Source: Mesodorylaimus sp. YZB2_4 (taxonomy: Eukaryota > Nematoda > Enoplea > Dorylaimida > Dorylaimidae). From it: DNA of 64,000 nucleotides. The notes under the pieces are model-generated. The model was not told the origin of the DNA. It was given only the letters and a program-made list of their open reading frames with translations, and did not search any database. The translations under genes were made by a program, and so were the position numbers. This document shows, in pieces, positions 26,001 through 37,953 of this stretch (positions are counted from its first letter, which is position 1; every line of letters begins with the position of its first letter). Location of the stretch: contig JASANH010000851.1 of the NCBI GenBank assembly GCA_030248295.1, positions 1 through 64,000 of the forward strand. Reading direction: 5' to 3'.

Positions 26001-29000
26001 GGAGTATGTTCGTTCTCCTATGTTGAACCAGGTTGTGCATTTGAGATTTTGCGTGGTCGATATCGAACGATTTGCTGGTGTCGTGCTCGTTGGATGCTAG
26101 TGTGCGATTGTGGGATCCGAACTCGGGCGAGTGTATTCGAGTTGTGGAGGACACGAGTGGCGTGCTCTGCTGCGCATTCCAACCTTTGAACAATAACCTG
26201 GTTGTGGTGAGTGCTTGCAATCATGCTATATGAAGGGCAGGTGACCTGCTGCTTTCCTGTTTCAGACTGGCAATGTGAAAGGATTGGTGCAAGTGTTGAA
26301 TATATCGACGGGAAAATATTTGAGAGTATGTTTCAAAGAGGGAATTGAGGGAGTGGGCCTCCACTTTCTGATCACATTCGTCTATGACCAACTTGAGGAA
26401 AATTATGAATAATCTTAGATAGCGTTCTTTTATAGGATCAGGATTTTAAAAAGTGCTTTTCTCACTTTTTTTAATTGCTTGACATAGATGATCTGACCCT
26501 GACTAGCTAGCAAATATAGCCGAAAACTCTATTTCCTCAGATAGTTTTGAGTGCAGTATTTATCATTGCAAGCAAAAAAGCAGGGAATCAATCAGCAATG
26601 GGCACAGAAATCTCTTCCTTCGTCTTATCAGTTCAATCATCTCCAAAATTCCTCCAGCTTCCCCTTATACCTTCACAACATTTAGTCCCGACCATTTTTT
26701 ATCAGGCTCGAAATCCTGGAATGACGCTAATATGACGCTAAAAAGGCTATGTAAATCTGAATTGAATTTGGATTTGAATTCATAGAGATCATGTGTTGCC
26801 AGTGTGACTGAGCCAGGTCCATTTTCAGAGTGGGACGTGTCGACTGGCTGGCGCGGCGACGTGTTTGTGCTGCGATAGTTCGGGACGGCTGTTGTGGGTT
26901 GGTGATGACAAGGTGAGTGGGGGGGGGGGGGGTGGTGCTGGGAGTACAGGCTTGGTCCATTTCAGGGCAACGTATTCTCGTTCATTATGGATCTGACGTC
27001 TGGCAAGCTGGTCAAGGCCAGGAGGTATGGTTGGCTGGGGGGGGGGAATTCGTGTCCTAGACATGGTTCCGAGTGAGCGTGTGATGTGGTTGTGCATTGC
27101 AGGGTGATCATATCGGCCGACCACCCAGTCACTTCGTTGAGTGCTCGGACGTACGTCAGTCGCGAATCCAAGGATCCCATGTTGTTGGTCAGTGTGGCCT
27201 CGAACATGTTGTGCTTGTACAGGTGAGCGGGGGGTGATGGCCCACCTCGGATCTCCTTCAATTGTTTGTGCATACAGTAAATGGTGAGCAGGGGGGGGGG
27301 GAAGACTAGGCAGAACAAGGGGGTCCTGTGGACTCTGGTTTCGTTCTATTTTGCATCTGGCGACCAGGTGGCCAGTCGGTGTGGTCAACGGGAGGTGATC
27401 GCGCAGCAAGTCATCATCGGGGGCTACATGTTGTATTTGTGATTGCAGAGTTGTGGGTTTGGCGGATGGGAGTATTCAGTTCAAGAGGAAGATACCAGTG
27501 CAGCACGCTCGGCATAATGTTCGTAGTAATTTCTTTCCCCTTATCTCGTTTCGAAGCGGCGTGTGCGTTGGTGAGTGCAGTTTCAAATTGTGTTTTTATG
27601 GGAGAGGACGGATGTGGCGGGTGCTGTGTGTGTGAGCATGACGTGTCCTCGTGGATGACAGGTTATCATGTGTGATTGAAATGGGTGACCATCACGGTAG
27701 ATCTGATTTGATCGGGTCTGATCCTAATCAAATCCTGATCATGAGAGTTAATCTGATTCTGATGCTGACCTGATCATGATATGATTTTAATCATGATCTG
27801 ATTCTGACATAGTCCGATCTGATCTGATCCGAGTTGATCTAATCCTGATGATTCTGATCTGACCTTATCTGATCCGAGTTGATCTTATTCTGATCATGAT
27901 CTGATCCGAGTTGATCGGATCCTGATCCTCTGATCTGATTCTGATATGATCCGATCTGATGTGATCCGAGTTGATCTAAACCTGATCCGATACTGATCAT
28001 GATCTGATCCGAGTTGATCTGATCCCGATTTTGATCTGGCCTGATCATGATATGATTCTGATCTGATACTGATCATGATCTGATGTGATCGGATCGTCCC
28101 ATAAGTCTGACTAGCTGACCTGGTGTCTGATTGTGATCATGAGTGATCGCTTGCTATCCAAGGCGAATAACCAAACTTTTTAGTTTCTGGCAGCGAGGAC
28201 AGTTGCGTTTATTTTTTCGATATGGAAAAGAATGGGCGAGGGAGTGCTGGCGTGAGGAAGCTAGCGGGTGGACATCAGCACGCTGTTCTCGATGCTTGTT
28301 TCAATCACGACGAAAGTTTTTTGGCCAGCGGAGACGTGAAGGTAAGGCGGATCCTGGACAGCGCGTGCTTTGAGGAAATGGGTTGAGTGCATTTCAGGGA
28401 TTACAGGGGCAGCCATAACATGGCATGGCACAGAGAAAAGCGCAATCTGTCAGCGGGTAGCTTTGGATGCCTTTCTATGACTCATCGTCAGGAGGAGAAA
28501 GCAAATGCTCAGATCCTATGGGCAAGTTTGCGGTCCTGCGGTCAGCTGATAGAACTAGTTTGTCAGAAATTCATCACCTTAGGTGTAGACATGCTGTGCA
28601 ACGAGACCCCAGTGGTATGGGGAGACAGGCGCAGGGACTCCGTTCACCCAAGAACCCACCATGGAAAGGACACAACCAGAGGATGATTTTGTTGGGTAGC
28701 TGAACCAATGAGCCAAACAGGGTCGAGTCATTTGTAAAAAAGTTGTCTGCTGAACCCTTGTTTTGTTTTTCTGTTATCTTTTGGTTTCTCCTGCTGCTAA
28801 TTGAGAACGGTTTAAAAAACACAAGCCTGCTGATCAGACGGCCTGCCACGCCAGGCCTAGTTACCTCCTAATTAACCACATTACACGCTTACTATCACAC
28901 AAACCCTCTTCGTTGCTATGCTATGCTTTAGTGTACCAAAAGACTTATCAGTCCACTTAGATTGCCTAGCACAAGCCCACGATCAGAGTGGCACACGCAG

Positions 29001-29205
29001 CTACACTGGGTATTTTGAGTTTCGACCACGTAAGAATAAGCCAATGAGGAAATCAGGTGCATTTGGAAAGCTTGAATCAGGGGGTGCTGAATGAATAGCT
29101 TGAAATGTGTATTTTGTGGAGTGGGACTGGGGAAGTACAGGATTGGGATTTTCGTTGCAGGGATGTTTGGTGATATGGAAAAGAATGAAGTTGGAATCAT
29201 CATGA
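23040..29205 (+). CDS. WDR13: WD repeat protein 13
   Basis: Fourteen exons: 23040-23118, 23171-23226, 23280-23362, 24076-24130, 24804-24987, 25830-25976, 26046-26206, 26266-26325, 26829-26912, 26966-27024, 27103-27222, 27449-27570, 28184-28341 and 29161-29205. All phases close, giving 470 residues (human 485). WDR13 is a nuclear WD40 scaffold whose molecular role is poorly defined. The N-terminus TWQQILALDARYNAYRAPD and the YIRRRSQLLRDNAK block are diagnostic. WD repeats follow: DFAWSLSND-like (here DFAWSISNDLLVS), LDASVRLWDP, CAFQPLNNNLVV, GRLLWVGDD, HPVTSLSARTYVSRESKDP and GSEDSCVYFFD. The last exon supplies the terminal strand (GCLVIWKR). The ATG lies directly after a splice-acceptor-like gtttcag; a short upstream exon or a trans-splice site is possible. 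Introns 4, 5 and 12 are TGATC-rich. Confidence 0.95.
23470..23575 (+). repeat. Dispersed repeat R1
   Basis: Clear R1 copy in WDR13 intron 3: gcgagagtaatcgatactct, cccctggctgggagacgtca, acccgtcgggttgatgtttc and agccgtaggt. No ends could be defined. Confidence 0.6.
24168..24487. mobile_element. 320-bp MITE with 14-bp TIRs and 10-bp TSD
   Basis: The termini are perfect inverted repeats AAGTATGGGCAAGG. The direct repeat GGTCCTGATC abuts both ends (24158-24167 and 24488-24497), so it is a precise insertion in WDR13 intron 4, 37 bp after the 5' splice site. The interior has C-tracts (an 11-base one at 24441-24451), a ggccggccaggacatcgaac block and GATCT repeats. A 9-10 bp duplication fits Mutator-like elements, but no transposase is present. 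Related reversed sequence lies at 35718-35990 and 36365-36490. Confidence 0.85.
24520..24780. repeat. GATCTGAT-rich tract in WDR13 intron 4
   Basis: Irregular repetition of tctgatttgatc, atctgatctga and gatcagat motifs directly after the MITE; no regular period. Confidence 0.6.
25085..25815. repeat. TGATCA-rich tract in WDR13 intron 5
   Basis: More than 700 bp of closely spaced ctgatcag, actgactgatc and gatcgatac motifs. Unit lengths vary, so it is degenerate low-complexity DNA rather than a clean satellite. It fills nearly the whole intron. Confidence 0.8.
27690..28140. repeat. TGATC-rich tract in WDR13 intron 12
   Basis: About 450 bp built from tgatctgatc, gatcatgatctga and gatccgagttgatct phrases. 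The last phrase recurs about 60-70 bp apart, suggesting local duplication. Confidence 0.8.
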
Positions 29206-30401
29206 TGGCCAGAGAGTGTATTTCTGTTTTGTGCATAGTGACTGACTGGGAGTCAGAACGCGTCGGCGATGGATATGAGATCTGGTGTCTCCCTGATTGG
29301 TTGTATTTATTATGGTGACAGTGGACGGTGACTGGTCATTCCAAGATATTCTGTGCTGTGCGATGCTGATGCTGTTTTGGAGTATATACTGTATAATAGG
29401 CAATCGGCTGATGGCAGTGTGTTGTGGCCAGTGCTGTCAGCCCCACCTCCTGGGGCGAGGTGCCGGGCAGATGACTGATCGCTTTGTTTCAGGAAGACCC
29501 ACGGGACAGGCACAGGCACCGATTGCGATAGCTTGTACTGTACGGTGCCGTCATTATTGATCGGCTAGCGTAATGTGTAAGAGAGCAGTACCCCTAGGGC
29601 TGGTCATCATAAGAACACAATTTGTAGAATAGAGGGGGTAGGGCTGGATTTGTGTCTATATGCGGCCACGTGCACGCCACCTCACGGGCGAGAGTGCTGT
29701 ACACTTGGGTGTGTTACTTCATCCCTGAGGGAGGCAGAATTATTGGTCTTCTGGCTTGGAAACGTCAACTCCTGCTGATGTTGATGTCGCAGCTGCAGGC
29801 TGCAGTAACAGTCGTAGGCTCAGGCTGCTCACTTTTTGTCCAATGCACAAATATCAGTGCCGAGTGCTGATGGAAATGTTATCAATCGTAGTCGCAATCG
29901 CACAGGAGCAGGTTCGAATTCCGCTCAGGGTAAAGGCTTTGTATTTTCAAGTGAGAATCTTCAGCATGGTTGACAGGACACTGATGTTCTGCATGGCAGT
30001 GCAAATAATAGATGATAGTGCTATTACGAGTTTAGTCCGATGGCGAGTCAAAGGACTTGATGATTTGGCCAGAGTCATAAGGATAATTGCTACAGCAGGC
30101 TTTTTAGCTTTTTATCTGCTCTGTAAATAAAAAATATTTTGAGTTACCATGTTTTCGTTAACACGAACCATGTTATCGCTGAAAATTTCGAGAAAAGTCG
30201 ACCAAAAGTTAGTGAGGTTTCAAATTTTAAAAAGCGCGCGGTCGGTTATGAAAGCTACTGAACCTGAGAATCAAGTGTGCGCTATCCTACAGTAGGTTGT
30301 CCGTAAGTTTAGATTTGATCTTCACGACTTTCACTCTTGATGTTTTGAAGATCCCGTATAGTTTCAGTATTCCTTCAATGCGTAGGTGCGTGCGAATTTG
30401 A
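29206..30401. other. WDR13-PGS1 intergenic region
   Basis: Holds no coding exon that I can support. AATAAA at 30126 is the best 3' signal for WDR13. A possible 5' untranslated intron of PGS1 runs from a GTAAGT at 30303 to gtttcag ending at 30367. A tRNA-like B-box remnant (caggttcgaattccgc) lies near 29910. Confidence 0.45.
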
Positions 30402-33400
30402 ATGGCCACCCCGCCTCCTCGCGATAAATTGTCGGACGACAATGATTTATTTTCGCCGTTGCCGAAAATCGATAAATCACCAGAAAATATGGATGACGAA
30501 ATTCAAAAAGTTCTTGGCGAGTTTGAATGGTTAGACGAGTTAGCGCCATCATTCGATGTCGACGGGGAGAAAATAGATGTTTTGTACGAACCGAAAGAAT
30601 TTTACAACGAACTTATTGCATTGATTGGAAAATCGAGGAAACGAATCATTTTAGCTTCGTTATATTTGGGTATCGGTGAATTAGAACAAGGATTGGTAAG
30701 TTATTTTGAATATTTTTGTGTCCTGGTGCATGAATCGGAAAACTTTCATCGCTCTCTCATTGGGGCCGAAGGGCATTTGCCTACTTCGAAGTCCGACGGA
30801 TTCGCGAATTGAGAAATTGTGAAAAATTTCTCTAATTCATGAAGTTCGAATGCTTAAAACAAAAAGTGTTCACATAGGATTCGTTATCTTCGGCGTACAA
30901 ACGCATAAGAGGGATGTGCGTATGAAAAAGTTTTGAAACATAATTTTTTGAATACTGAAGAAATTCTGTTAAAATTCACGTTTCAAAAACAGTTCTTTTG
31001 CATTTTTCAGTCGGTCGGAGAATACACTGCCTAGTTTTGTTTTGTATCTTGAATATGCAGGATTTGATTTTCCAGATCTCATCGATTGAATCGATCTTAG
31101 AGAAATCGGAATCGAATGGCAATGTTTGTGTTCATATTTTATTGGATTATAGTCGAGGTACTCGGGGCGACAAGAATTCGTGCACCATGGTCTCGCCATT
31201 GAAATCACGTTTCCATGATCGAGTCAATATCGCCTTATTTCATACGCCCTTATTGCGTGGTATTTTAAAGAACGTATTGCCCGGACGATGGAACGAGGTG
31301 GTCGGTGTTCAACACATGAAATTATATATTTTCGATGACACAGTCGTGATTAGCGGGTGAGTATCGATTATTCGTTGGCTTAGTGATCGATACTGATACT
31401 GATCTGATGGTGAATGATATATCGGTCGACATTGATCTTTGTTTTCGTCGATTGATCAGTTGATAGATTAATCACATTGGAATCAATTGATTGTCGACAG
31501 GCTTAGTAATCGATCGATCTGTTCTACTGCTTGTCTGATACTACATGATATACAGTATCTATCGACACTGACTGTTATGTTTTGATGGATTGAACAGGTG
31601 ATTTAAATCGAGTCGAAATCAATCGATTATTCACTGACGTAGTGATCGATCGATGAATACCAATCTTTGTATTTTAATCGATTGATCAGTTGATTCGAAT
31701 CGATTAACCTATTTAAGAGCAGTCAATTATTCACTCTCGTCGCGAGCGATCGTTACCTATCCTTGTTTTGATCGATTGATCAGCTGGTTTAAATCGCTAA
31801 ATCGAATCAAAATCAATCGATTTTCAGTTTATTAGGGCAGGGTTTCTGGTAGACTCGACCGACCTTGAGTGGATTTTTAGTTCAGTTTCTTGTTGATCTC
31901 ATTGATGGAAAATATCAAGAAAAGGCAAGCATTTTGTCATTAAGACCATCAGCGGGACAAATCGAAAATTTGTCTGAGAAACATGGAAAACATCAGGGAA
32001 AGTTTTTTACCCTGTTTGTAATTGCTGGTTTGTTAATTTCAGTGCTAATTTGAGCCACGATTATTTCACGAATCGTCAGGATCGATATGTGGTGATTCGC
32101 GACTGCCCCGAGCTGGCTCAATTTTACTGGGCCATTGTGGAGGCTGTCAGCAGTTGCTCGTTTCAGTTGGGACCCAGTGGTCAGCTGCATCTCAATCCAT
32201 TGTGCCATTATCATCCCTTCACTGGTCAGTAGTCTAAATATTGTTTTGTAACCTCACTGCCAGGGGTTGTGGCGAGTGGGAGAGGATTAGTGATATTTCC
32301 AGGTTGGGGGACGTCAACCCCTCTAGATGATGTTTCAGCCGCGTCGCAGGTAGGCGTGGTGTCATACTTTATCCATAGCCAAGCACTATACAGCGCACTC
32401 GACGGCTAGGGAACACATAAATGACAAACACTTTTTACTCAGGCGGGAGTCGAACCCTCCCCTGCCCAGCGTGAGAGGCAGTCGCCCTAGGCGCTAGGCG
32501 CTTGGCGACGACCCAGGTAGGATTAGTTATCTCCCTTGGCTAGAAGACGTCACCCGCTCGCTAGCATTCGTTCGGGGTCCCGAGCCCGATCCCAATCCCA
32601 ATAAAAAATGGTCGGGATTGAATGTTGTGGAGATGTATGAAGAAGGGAAAGGGGAGAGGAAGGGAATGTTCCAGAAGGGTAATCCGGAGAAACTCGGGCG
32701 CATGATAAAACTGGCTTATTGGTGACTGATTTTCAATGCAGTGATACATAACTACCGCACTGAAAATTTTTTGGTCTGTATTTGCTGGCTTCTCAGGGTG
32801 GGTGGCAAGTTATCCACAGCGAATAGAGAGTGAAAATAAGGCACTCTTTAAAATTCCTAATCCCGAACGAACGCTATCCCTCGCGCTCATGTGTCAGTCG
32901 TAGGCAGGTGTGCTCCAGTCCTAGTTAAACCCCTTTGAGGTCTGCCCGTCCCACACATTGTCTCCTACGTATGCCACTCATGGTCAGGGCTGGGAGTGGC
33001 ACCATTGGCTCTTATGGCATAGTTTCAGGTGACAAGGATTTGTACTGTGACATGATGAAGAGACGAATCGAGTCGGTGAGTGAACGATGGCGACATCGGG
33101 GGCGGGAGAGGAGTGGATTGGACACGAGGGTGTACGCCTTGCTGCAAATGGGTCCGATCGGGGTGCACACCGAAGATGTGGTGACCAGACGAGTCCTGAT
33201 CGCGCCCACCAACGTTGATGGGGCAGAGGGCGATGGGCGATGGGCATCGAGTGATCGACTGCTCCAATCGCCAGTCGATGAATCGATATTGACTGATCGA
33301 ACTGATCAGACGCAAAGAATCGATTTAGCGTCAGGATATTTCAATTTGACTAACGAATATTCGGATTTGATTTTGAGAAAAAGTTTATTGAAATATCGGA

Positions 33401-36400
33401 TCTTAATGGCATCGCCGAAGGTAAGAGGGTTGGATAATCGGGGGGGGGGGGGAGTGCCATTGTCACACCATAGCCTGGTTTGTGCTTTGATTTTGCTTTG
33501 CGAGTGACCTCCAGTCAATCATGTGGTACTCGTCTAGCCTGTATCATATCTAACCAAAAGTGATTACAGGCTGCTGTTCCATTCTCACCATGCAAAATGA
33601 TAGCCAGTTGAGGGAAATCCTTCTGGTTAGGTAGTGTGACCAAACCCTGCAAGAGGAAGGGGGTCGACGGGGCAGAAGCTGCGAGTGGAATTAGGCGCGT
33701 GCGGCTGAAACATCGACTCGACGGGTTGAGGTTGACGCTTCTCAGTTAGGAGAGATCGATAGTCATAGCACTCCAGGCAGGAGAGTGACGGGTGGGACAG
33801 TGTCCTCACTTGGTGTGAAGCATAGTGTTTTGTTTTGCAGGCGAATGGATTTTTCAATGGCAGTGGTATATCGGGCTATATACCGTGCGTGTACGTGTAC
33901 GTGTCCCGGTTATTCTACGAGACCATGAATCGACTAGGACAAGACAATAGGATTGAGCTGATGGAGTATTTCAAGGCTGGGTGGACCTTTCATGCCAAGG
34001 GCGTCTGGTTGACCATGTCTGCACGAGAGGACAGGCCGTCCGTCACCTTGATTGGATCGACCAATTATGGTGAGTGATTGGCCTCCTGGATGGATGGGTC
34101 AGCAAAAAATAGGGTGTGCATGTTCCAATTCAACTTCTAAGATAATGAAACGAGTGAAGTATGTGGTTGCAGGTGCAGTCAACTCTTAGTGAAAATGGGG
34201 CTTGATGTAAACCGCTTTCATCAGAAACAAATTTCAAAAATGGCGGGACAGCTATCAGATGTTTTGTGTATGGAACCTTGTGGACCTTGCCTATCTATGC
34301 TGATGTTATACGCACCTATTATCTACATTAGTACCCGACAAATCGCCTCCTGAGCCTCGACGTCGCGGCTCCAATGAGGGACCCCTGTAGTTAATGCCAG
34401 GGTAATCATAAAACTCAGATCAGAGGAGCAGTCTCCAGCCTCTGTAGTAGTCTAATCGTAAGACTGAGGGGACAATCAACCCTGACTGGCTGAGCCCGCT
34501 GTGCCTCGATTGGCACACTGCAGGCTCCAGACACGTGTTACACTGACAGACAGTACATGAGTGTCTGCTTGATTGACCTATGTAAATTGTGACAGCGTAT
34601 TGGGCCTATCAAACGATGTTGCATAGTCTTGTGAGAAATAAGAGTGAGAGCACAACCAGTCGGTGGGGGCCTGTTGTAAACACTGAACCAGCAGCAGATA
34701 TAAGTTCTAAATTCAAAGTCAGAGAAGATTTAGGAATCGTTGTGCAATAAAATTTTCCCAATCAAAACTACCCCAAATTGATTATCATGGTCTTAATGGT
34801 CTTTCTTTTTCCTCTTGAGCTGGTCAGAACTCTAGCTTTCCCACCACTATTCCATACGTTAGAAAGTTTGTACAGTGTTACAGTCAAAAAATTGTCCTCA
34901 GCGATGTTTGTGCCTGCCTTCATTGTTATGCCTGTATTCTAGGCTATCGATCGTTGCATCGAGATTTGGAATCGCAGTTGGTTATTGTGACTGAGAATGC
35001 GCGGCTGAAGCAGCATTTGAAATTGGTGAGTTGTTTGTTGGCTGATAAAGTGGAAAGTGGGCAGACCTATTGTAAAAGCTTATTGTGAAAGTGGACAGAC
35101 CTAAGGCTTTTCTGCTGGGTAGTTTCCCTGTTGCGGCCAGAACTGGAATAAGTTTGTGATTATGCGTAGTCATTTCTTTGAGGAGGGGAGTCTGGTTTAT
35201 GCACCGCAAGGTTTATTGCGGAACATAGGTTGAACGTGGCTCTTGTGGATTTTGTGCGCTGTATAACAGTATAGGGCCTCATCAAAGGTAGTCAGACCCA
35301 CACGCCTATCCCCACTGTCACTATTATATGCGGTAACTGATGATCACGTCACTAATTAGAAAGCCTAGCAAATCAGATGTAATACGACTGGGTCCTTATT
35401 ACTGGAGGGCGACCAGCGGAGCTTTTGCACCACGCTAACAACCCAAGGAAGCCAACCGAGTCTTCCGACCTAGTCCATGGCTGGAACATCACCCTGACGG
35501 CTCCCAGTCCCCGGCTTCGTGCAGAGTATTGATGGCCAGTCGAGCCTCTACACAGATAAAAGTGCAGGTTCATCAGGGGACTGCGGCGCTGATGCCTTGA
35601 TCTTTGAGCAGTGATATTTTTATTCGAATGCCAGAGCTTCTAGGCCATATAAAGGTGATAGTGTGTCCGCAGTCAGACCCTAGTGGTACGCAGGTGTCTA
35701 CACCAAGCTGGCATAATCGCTCCCTTCACGCCAAGTAAGGGCAAGGTCGGCTGGGTTAGAGGGGGGTTTTTTTTTGGGGGGGGGGGGGGAGGGAGGGGGC
35801 AGGAGGTAGGGGTAGAGATCCATCAGACAGATCGCCTAAGCCTGATCTGATTGCGTGTGAGATAGCTCAGGTTTAGGTCAAGTCGAGTGAGTGAGTTCTA
35901 TGACTATTTACATACAGTAATTTAGGCTGGCTGGACATTTAGCCTGTGCTTAGAGGCCAGGTCTTGGTCCTGCCCACACAATTTGTTCGCTTTTGCTTCC
36001 TTCTAGACCTGATTAGTGCTCGGCCGAGGATGACTGTTTTCGAGGTCGAGGTCTTGGTCCGATTCGTTCGACCCGAGGTCGAGGTCGGGGTTGGCAGTCG
36101 AGGTTGGGTCGAGGTCGAGGCTCGAGGTTTTTGCTAACAGTCCCCAACTTGAATTTGTAATGCTTTCTGCAAGTTTGTGTGAATTTCCATTCTTTTCTGA
36201 TTGTACTGTATCTTCAAGAGACAACTCACCCACTGGCGCAAAAAGTCAAGGGATATGGACGAAGCAGTCCTACACAGTGATTTAATTAAAAGCTAGCAGC
36301 AAAATTGCGCAAATTTTTGCGTGCCAGGCACAGGCACACTTGTGCGTCCAGTCACTGGGAAACAGCTTATTGATTGCATCTTGCTTGTGAACCTCGAACC

Positions 36401-37953
36401 TCGGCCGCACACTAGACCTGAGGTGGGGGGGGGGGGGTTTAAGAGGAAGGGTTCAATGTCCTGGCCGGCCCCAATTGCCCAAACTTGCTTCACGCGACTT
36501 TTACTTTTCTTGGAATTGTCAGCGATAATGTGGTTGGATGTCAGCTACAGTTTTGTAGAGAAAAATGTGCTCTATGGAGTAGACGTGGTTTCAACATTTG
36601 ATTTTGCGTTTTAATGCCATGTCATTTACTGTCGTCAAGCAGCGCTGAAGGGTATTCTAAAACACAAAAACCAGTTTTCAACTTATCACAATGAGTCATT
36701 GGTCAATTTTGAGGATGTAAATAGAAAAACTTTTTTAAGCAGGTCAAACACAGTGATGGCAAAACAAAGACATTCGATTTATTAGGCACATTTTTCTCTG
36801 TAAATTCATCGCTGACAGTAACCTAGCTTATTGCTAAAAATTTCGAAAAAAATTGGCTGGAAGAGGCGAAGGCGCAAGAAACACATGTTGACGAGAGTGT
36901 GAGCGAGTGGGCGCAAGACCCTGAAGACTCGCGAGTGAAGTGCCGCCAAAGGCTGTTATGCTTGGTGTGTCGATGTGGGATGGGTGGCAGGTGTCGCTTG
37001 GCACGATCACTAAGCGTGCAGCTCTCTGGTGTGCGTTGATTAGTGATGGGGCATGACAGCTACTATCACTGTCACTGGAGTCTGGTGCTGGGGTCGGCCT
37101 GAGCACCATATCTGTTTGTGAGTCGTATGTAGCATGACTGAGTGGCTGATTGCTTGTTGTGGCACCTGGTGAGGCATGTGTGTGAGAGAGTAATCGATCT
37201 CTCCTGGCTGGGAATCTTCAACCCCTGAGGTTTAGCGTTCGGTCGGGATCCCGATCCCGATCCCGGTCGGGATCGCCCCCCCCCCCCGAACCCGATCCCG
37301 ATACCGATAAAAAAATGGTCGGGATTGAATGTTGTGGAGATGTGTGAAGAAGGGGAAGGGGAGAGGAAGGTAGTGTTCCAGAAAGGTAAGCTAAAAAAAC
37401 TCTGGTGGAAAATTGAACTGGTAAAGAGGGAGTGAGGGATTCATTTGCTAATTGGTGACTAATTCTAGGTCTTTTTGCTTGCATGATTCTGAATGCCATG
37501 ATGAATGCTGCGCAAAAAAGTTTTTAGCTCTATATTTGCTGGCTACTTGGGGCGGGTTGTAAGTTACCTACATCGAAGTAAAAGTGAAAAAATAACACTC
37601 TAAAAATCCCGATCCCGGCCGGGAATAAGCGAGTCCTGATCCCGATCCCGGAAAAAGTGATCCCGAACGAACGCTACTCAGGTTGGTGTTCCGCCGTAGG
37701 TCTCATAGTCTAAGCGTAAGACCTGCCTGGCTCCAGGCGGAGTTTTTTTTCACTGACTTTGCTCGGCCACGTAAGCTACGCCTGGCAGGAATGCCAGGTG
37801 ACACAGGTGAGGTACAGTGATTTTGTGTTGCAGGAAAGAGATCGATTGTTCAATCACGCTGTGCCAATCGATGCAGCCACGTTCAAGAGACAAGATCATC
37901 TGGTGCCCTACTGGGTTCGATTAGTGGCAAGATTTTGGAGAAATTTTTTCTGA
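30402..37953 (+). CDS. PGS1: Phosphatidylglycerophosphate synthase, mitochondrial
   Basis: Seven exons: 30402-30695, 31076-31356, 32043-32224, 33029-33420, 33841-34069, 34943-35025 and 37834-37953; 526 residues (human 556). It joins CDP-diacylglycerol and glycerol-3-phosphate to phosphatidylglycerophosphate, the committed step to cardiolipin in the inner mitochondrial membrane. It belongs to the phospholipase D superfamily. The first catalytic motif is HMKLYIFDD (H178, K180, D185) and the second is FHAKGVWL (H434, K436); the latter lacks the distal Asp, as in the human protein. GSTNYGYRSLHRDLE follows. Exon 4 carries an insertion relative to vertebrates, around ASSDRLLQSPVDESILTD, encoded by TGATC/ATCGAT-rich DNA. 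No clear targeting peptide is visible at this start; an upstream 5' exon is possible. The 2.8-kb intron 6 is full of repeats, including two MITE types. Confidence 0.94.
31378..31830. repeat. ATCGATTGATC-rich tract in PGS1 intron 2
   Basis: About 450 bp of repeated tcgattgatcag, cgatcgatg and aatcgatt motifs with approximately 80-120 bp higher-order similarity between blocks that start with a run such as tgatcagttgat. Confidence 0.8.
32375..32520 (-). mobile_element. tRNA-derived SINE (family S1)
   Basis: Reverse-oriented S1 copy in PGS1 intron 3: reversed tail (ccatagccaagcactat), gcgcactcgacggctaggg, reversed B-box gggagtcgaaccctcccc and reversed A-box side gcgtgagaggcagtcgcc. Confidence 0.7.
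32564..32874. mobile_element. TA-flanked MITE with GGGATC-type ends, copy 1
   Basis: The ends are inverted: GCATTCGTTCGGGGTCC on the left and the complement of GCGTTCGTTCGGGATT on the right, flanked on both sides by TA. The interior block tggtcgggattgaatgttg and the following gaagaag..aggggagaggaag are shared with copy 2 at 37235. The TA duplication and TIRs indicate a Tc1/mariner-type non-autonomous element. It sits inside a copy of repeat R1 in PGS1 intron 3. Confidence 0.8.
33660..33775 (-). repeat. Dispersed repeat R1, reverse copy
   Basis: Minus-strand R1 in PGS1 intron 4. On the plus strand it reads gcggctgaaacatcgactcg, acgggttgaggttgacgctt and gagagatcgat, the reverse complement of the core seen at 23.5 kb. 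Confidence 0.55.
35718..35990. mobile_element. Relative of the 24.2-kb MITE, reversed
   Basis: Reverse complement of much of 24168-24487: gcaaggtcggctgggttag at one end, a G-rich tract including 14 G at 35776-35789, gatcgcctaagcctgatctg, and the segment ending aggctggctggac. The end near 36000 is not clean, and the remaining piece may be the one at 36365-36490. PGS1 intron 6. Confidence 0.6.
36040..36126. repeat. GAGGTC hexamer array
   Basis: Degenerate tandem repetition of gaggtc/gaggtt units on the plus strand within PGS1 intron 6. It is of the same style as the hexamer ends of the elements at 2.2, 11.6, 37.2, 42.3 and 51.7 kb, but no inverted partner was identified. Confidence 0.6.
36365..36490. 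mobile_element. MITE fragment related to the 24.2-kb element
   Basis: Reverse complement of about 24200-24280: acctgaggtgg, a run of 13 G at 36425-36437, gaggaagggttcaatgtcct and ggccggcc. It is truncated on both sides. Confidence 0.6.
37235..37674. mobile_element. TA-flanked MITE with GGGATC-type ends, copy 2
   Basis: Inverted ends GCGTTCGGTCGGGATC and complement of GCGTTCGTTCGGGATC, each bordered by TA. Tandem gatccc units lie just inside both ends, and a 12-base C-tract is at 37276-37287. It shares its interior with copy 1 at 32564. It is inserted in an R1 repeat in PGS1 intron 6, at the position equivalent to copy 1. Confidence 0.85.

Noticed and set aside
26825-27409. Minus-strand open frame of 194 codons
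   Set aside because: It lies antisense to WDR13 exons 9-11 and their introns; its composition (Pro/His/Thr rich) is what the reversed G-rich introns and exons give, and no family is recognisable.
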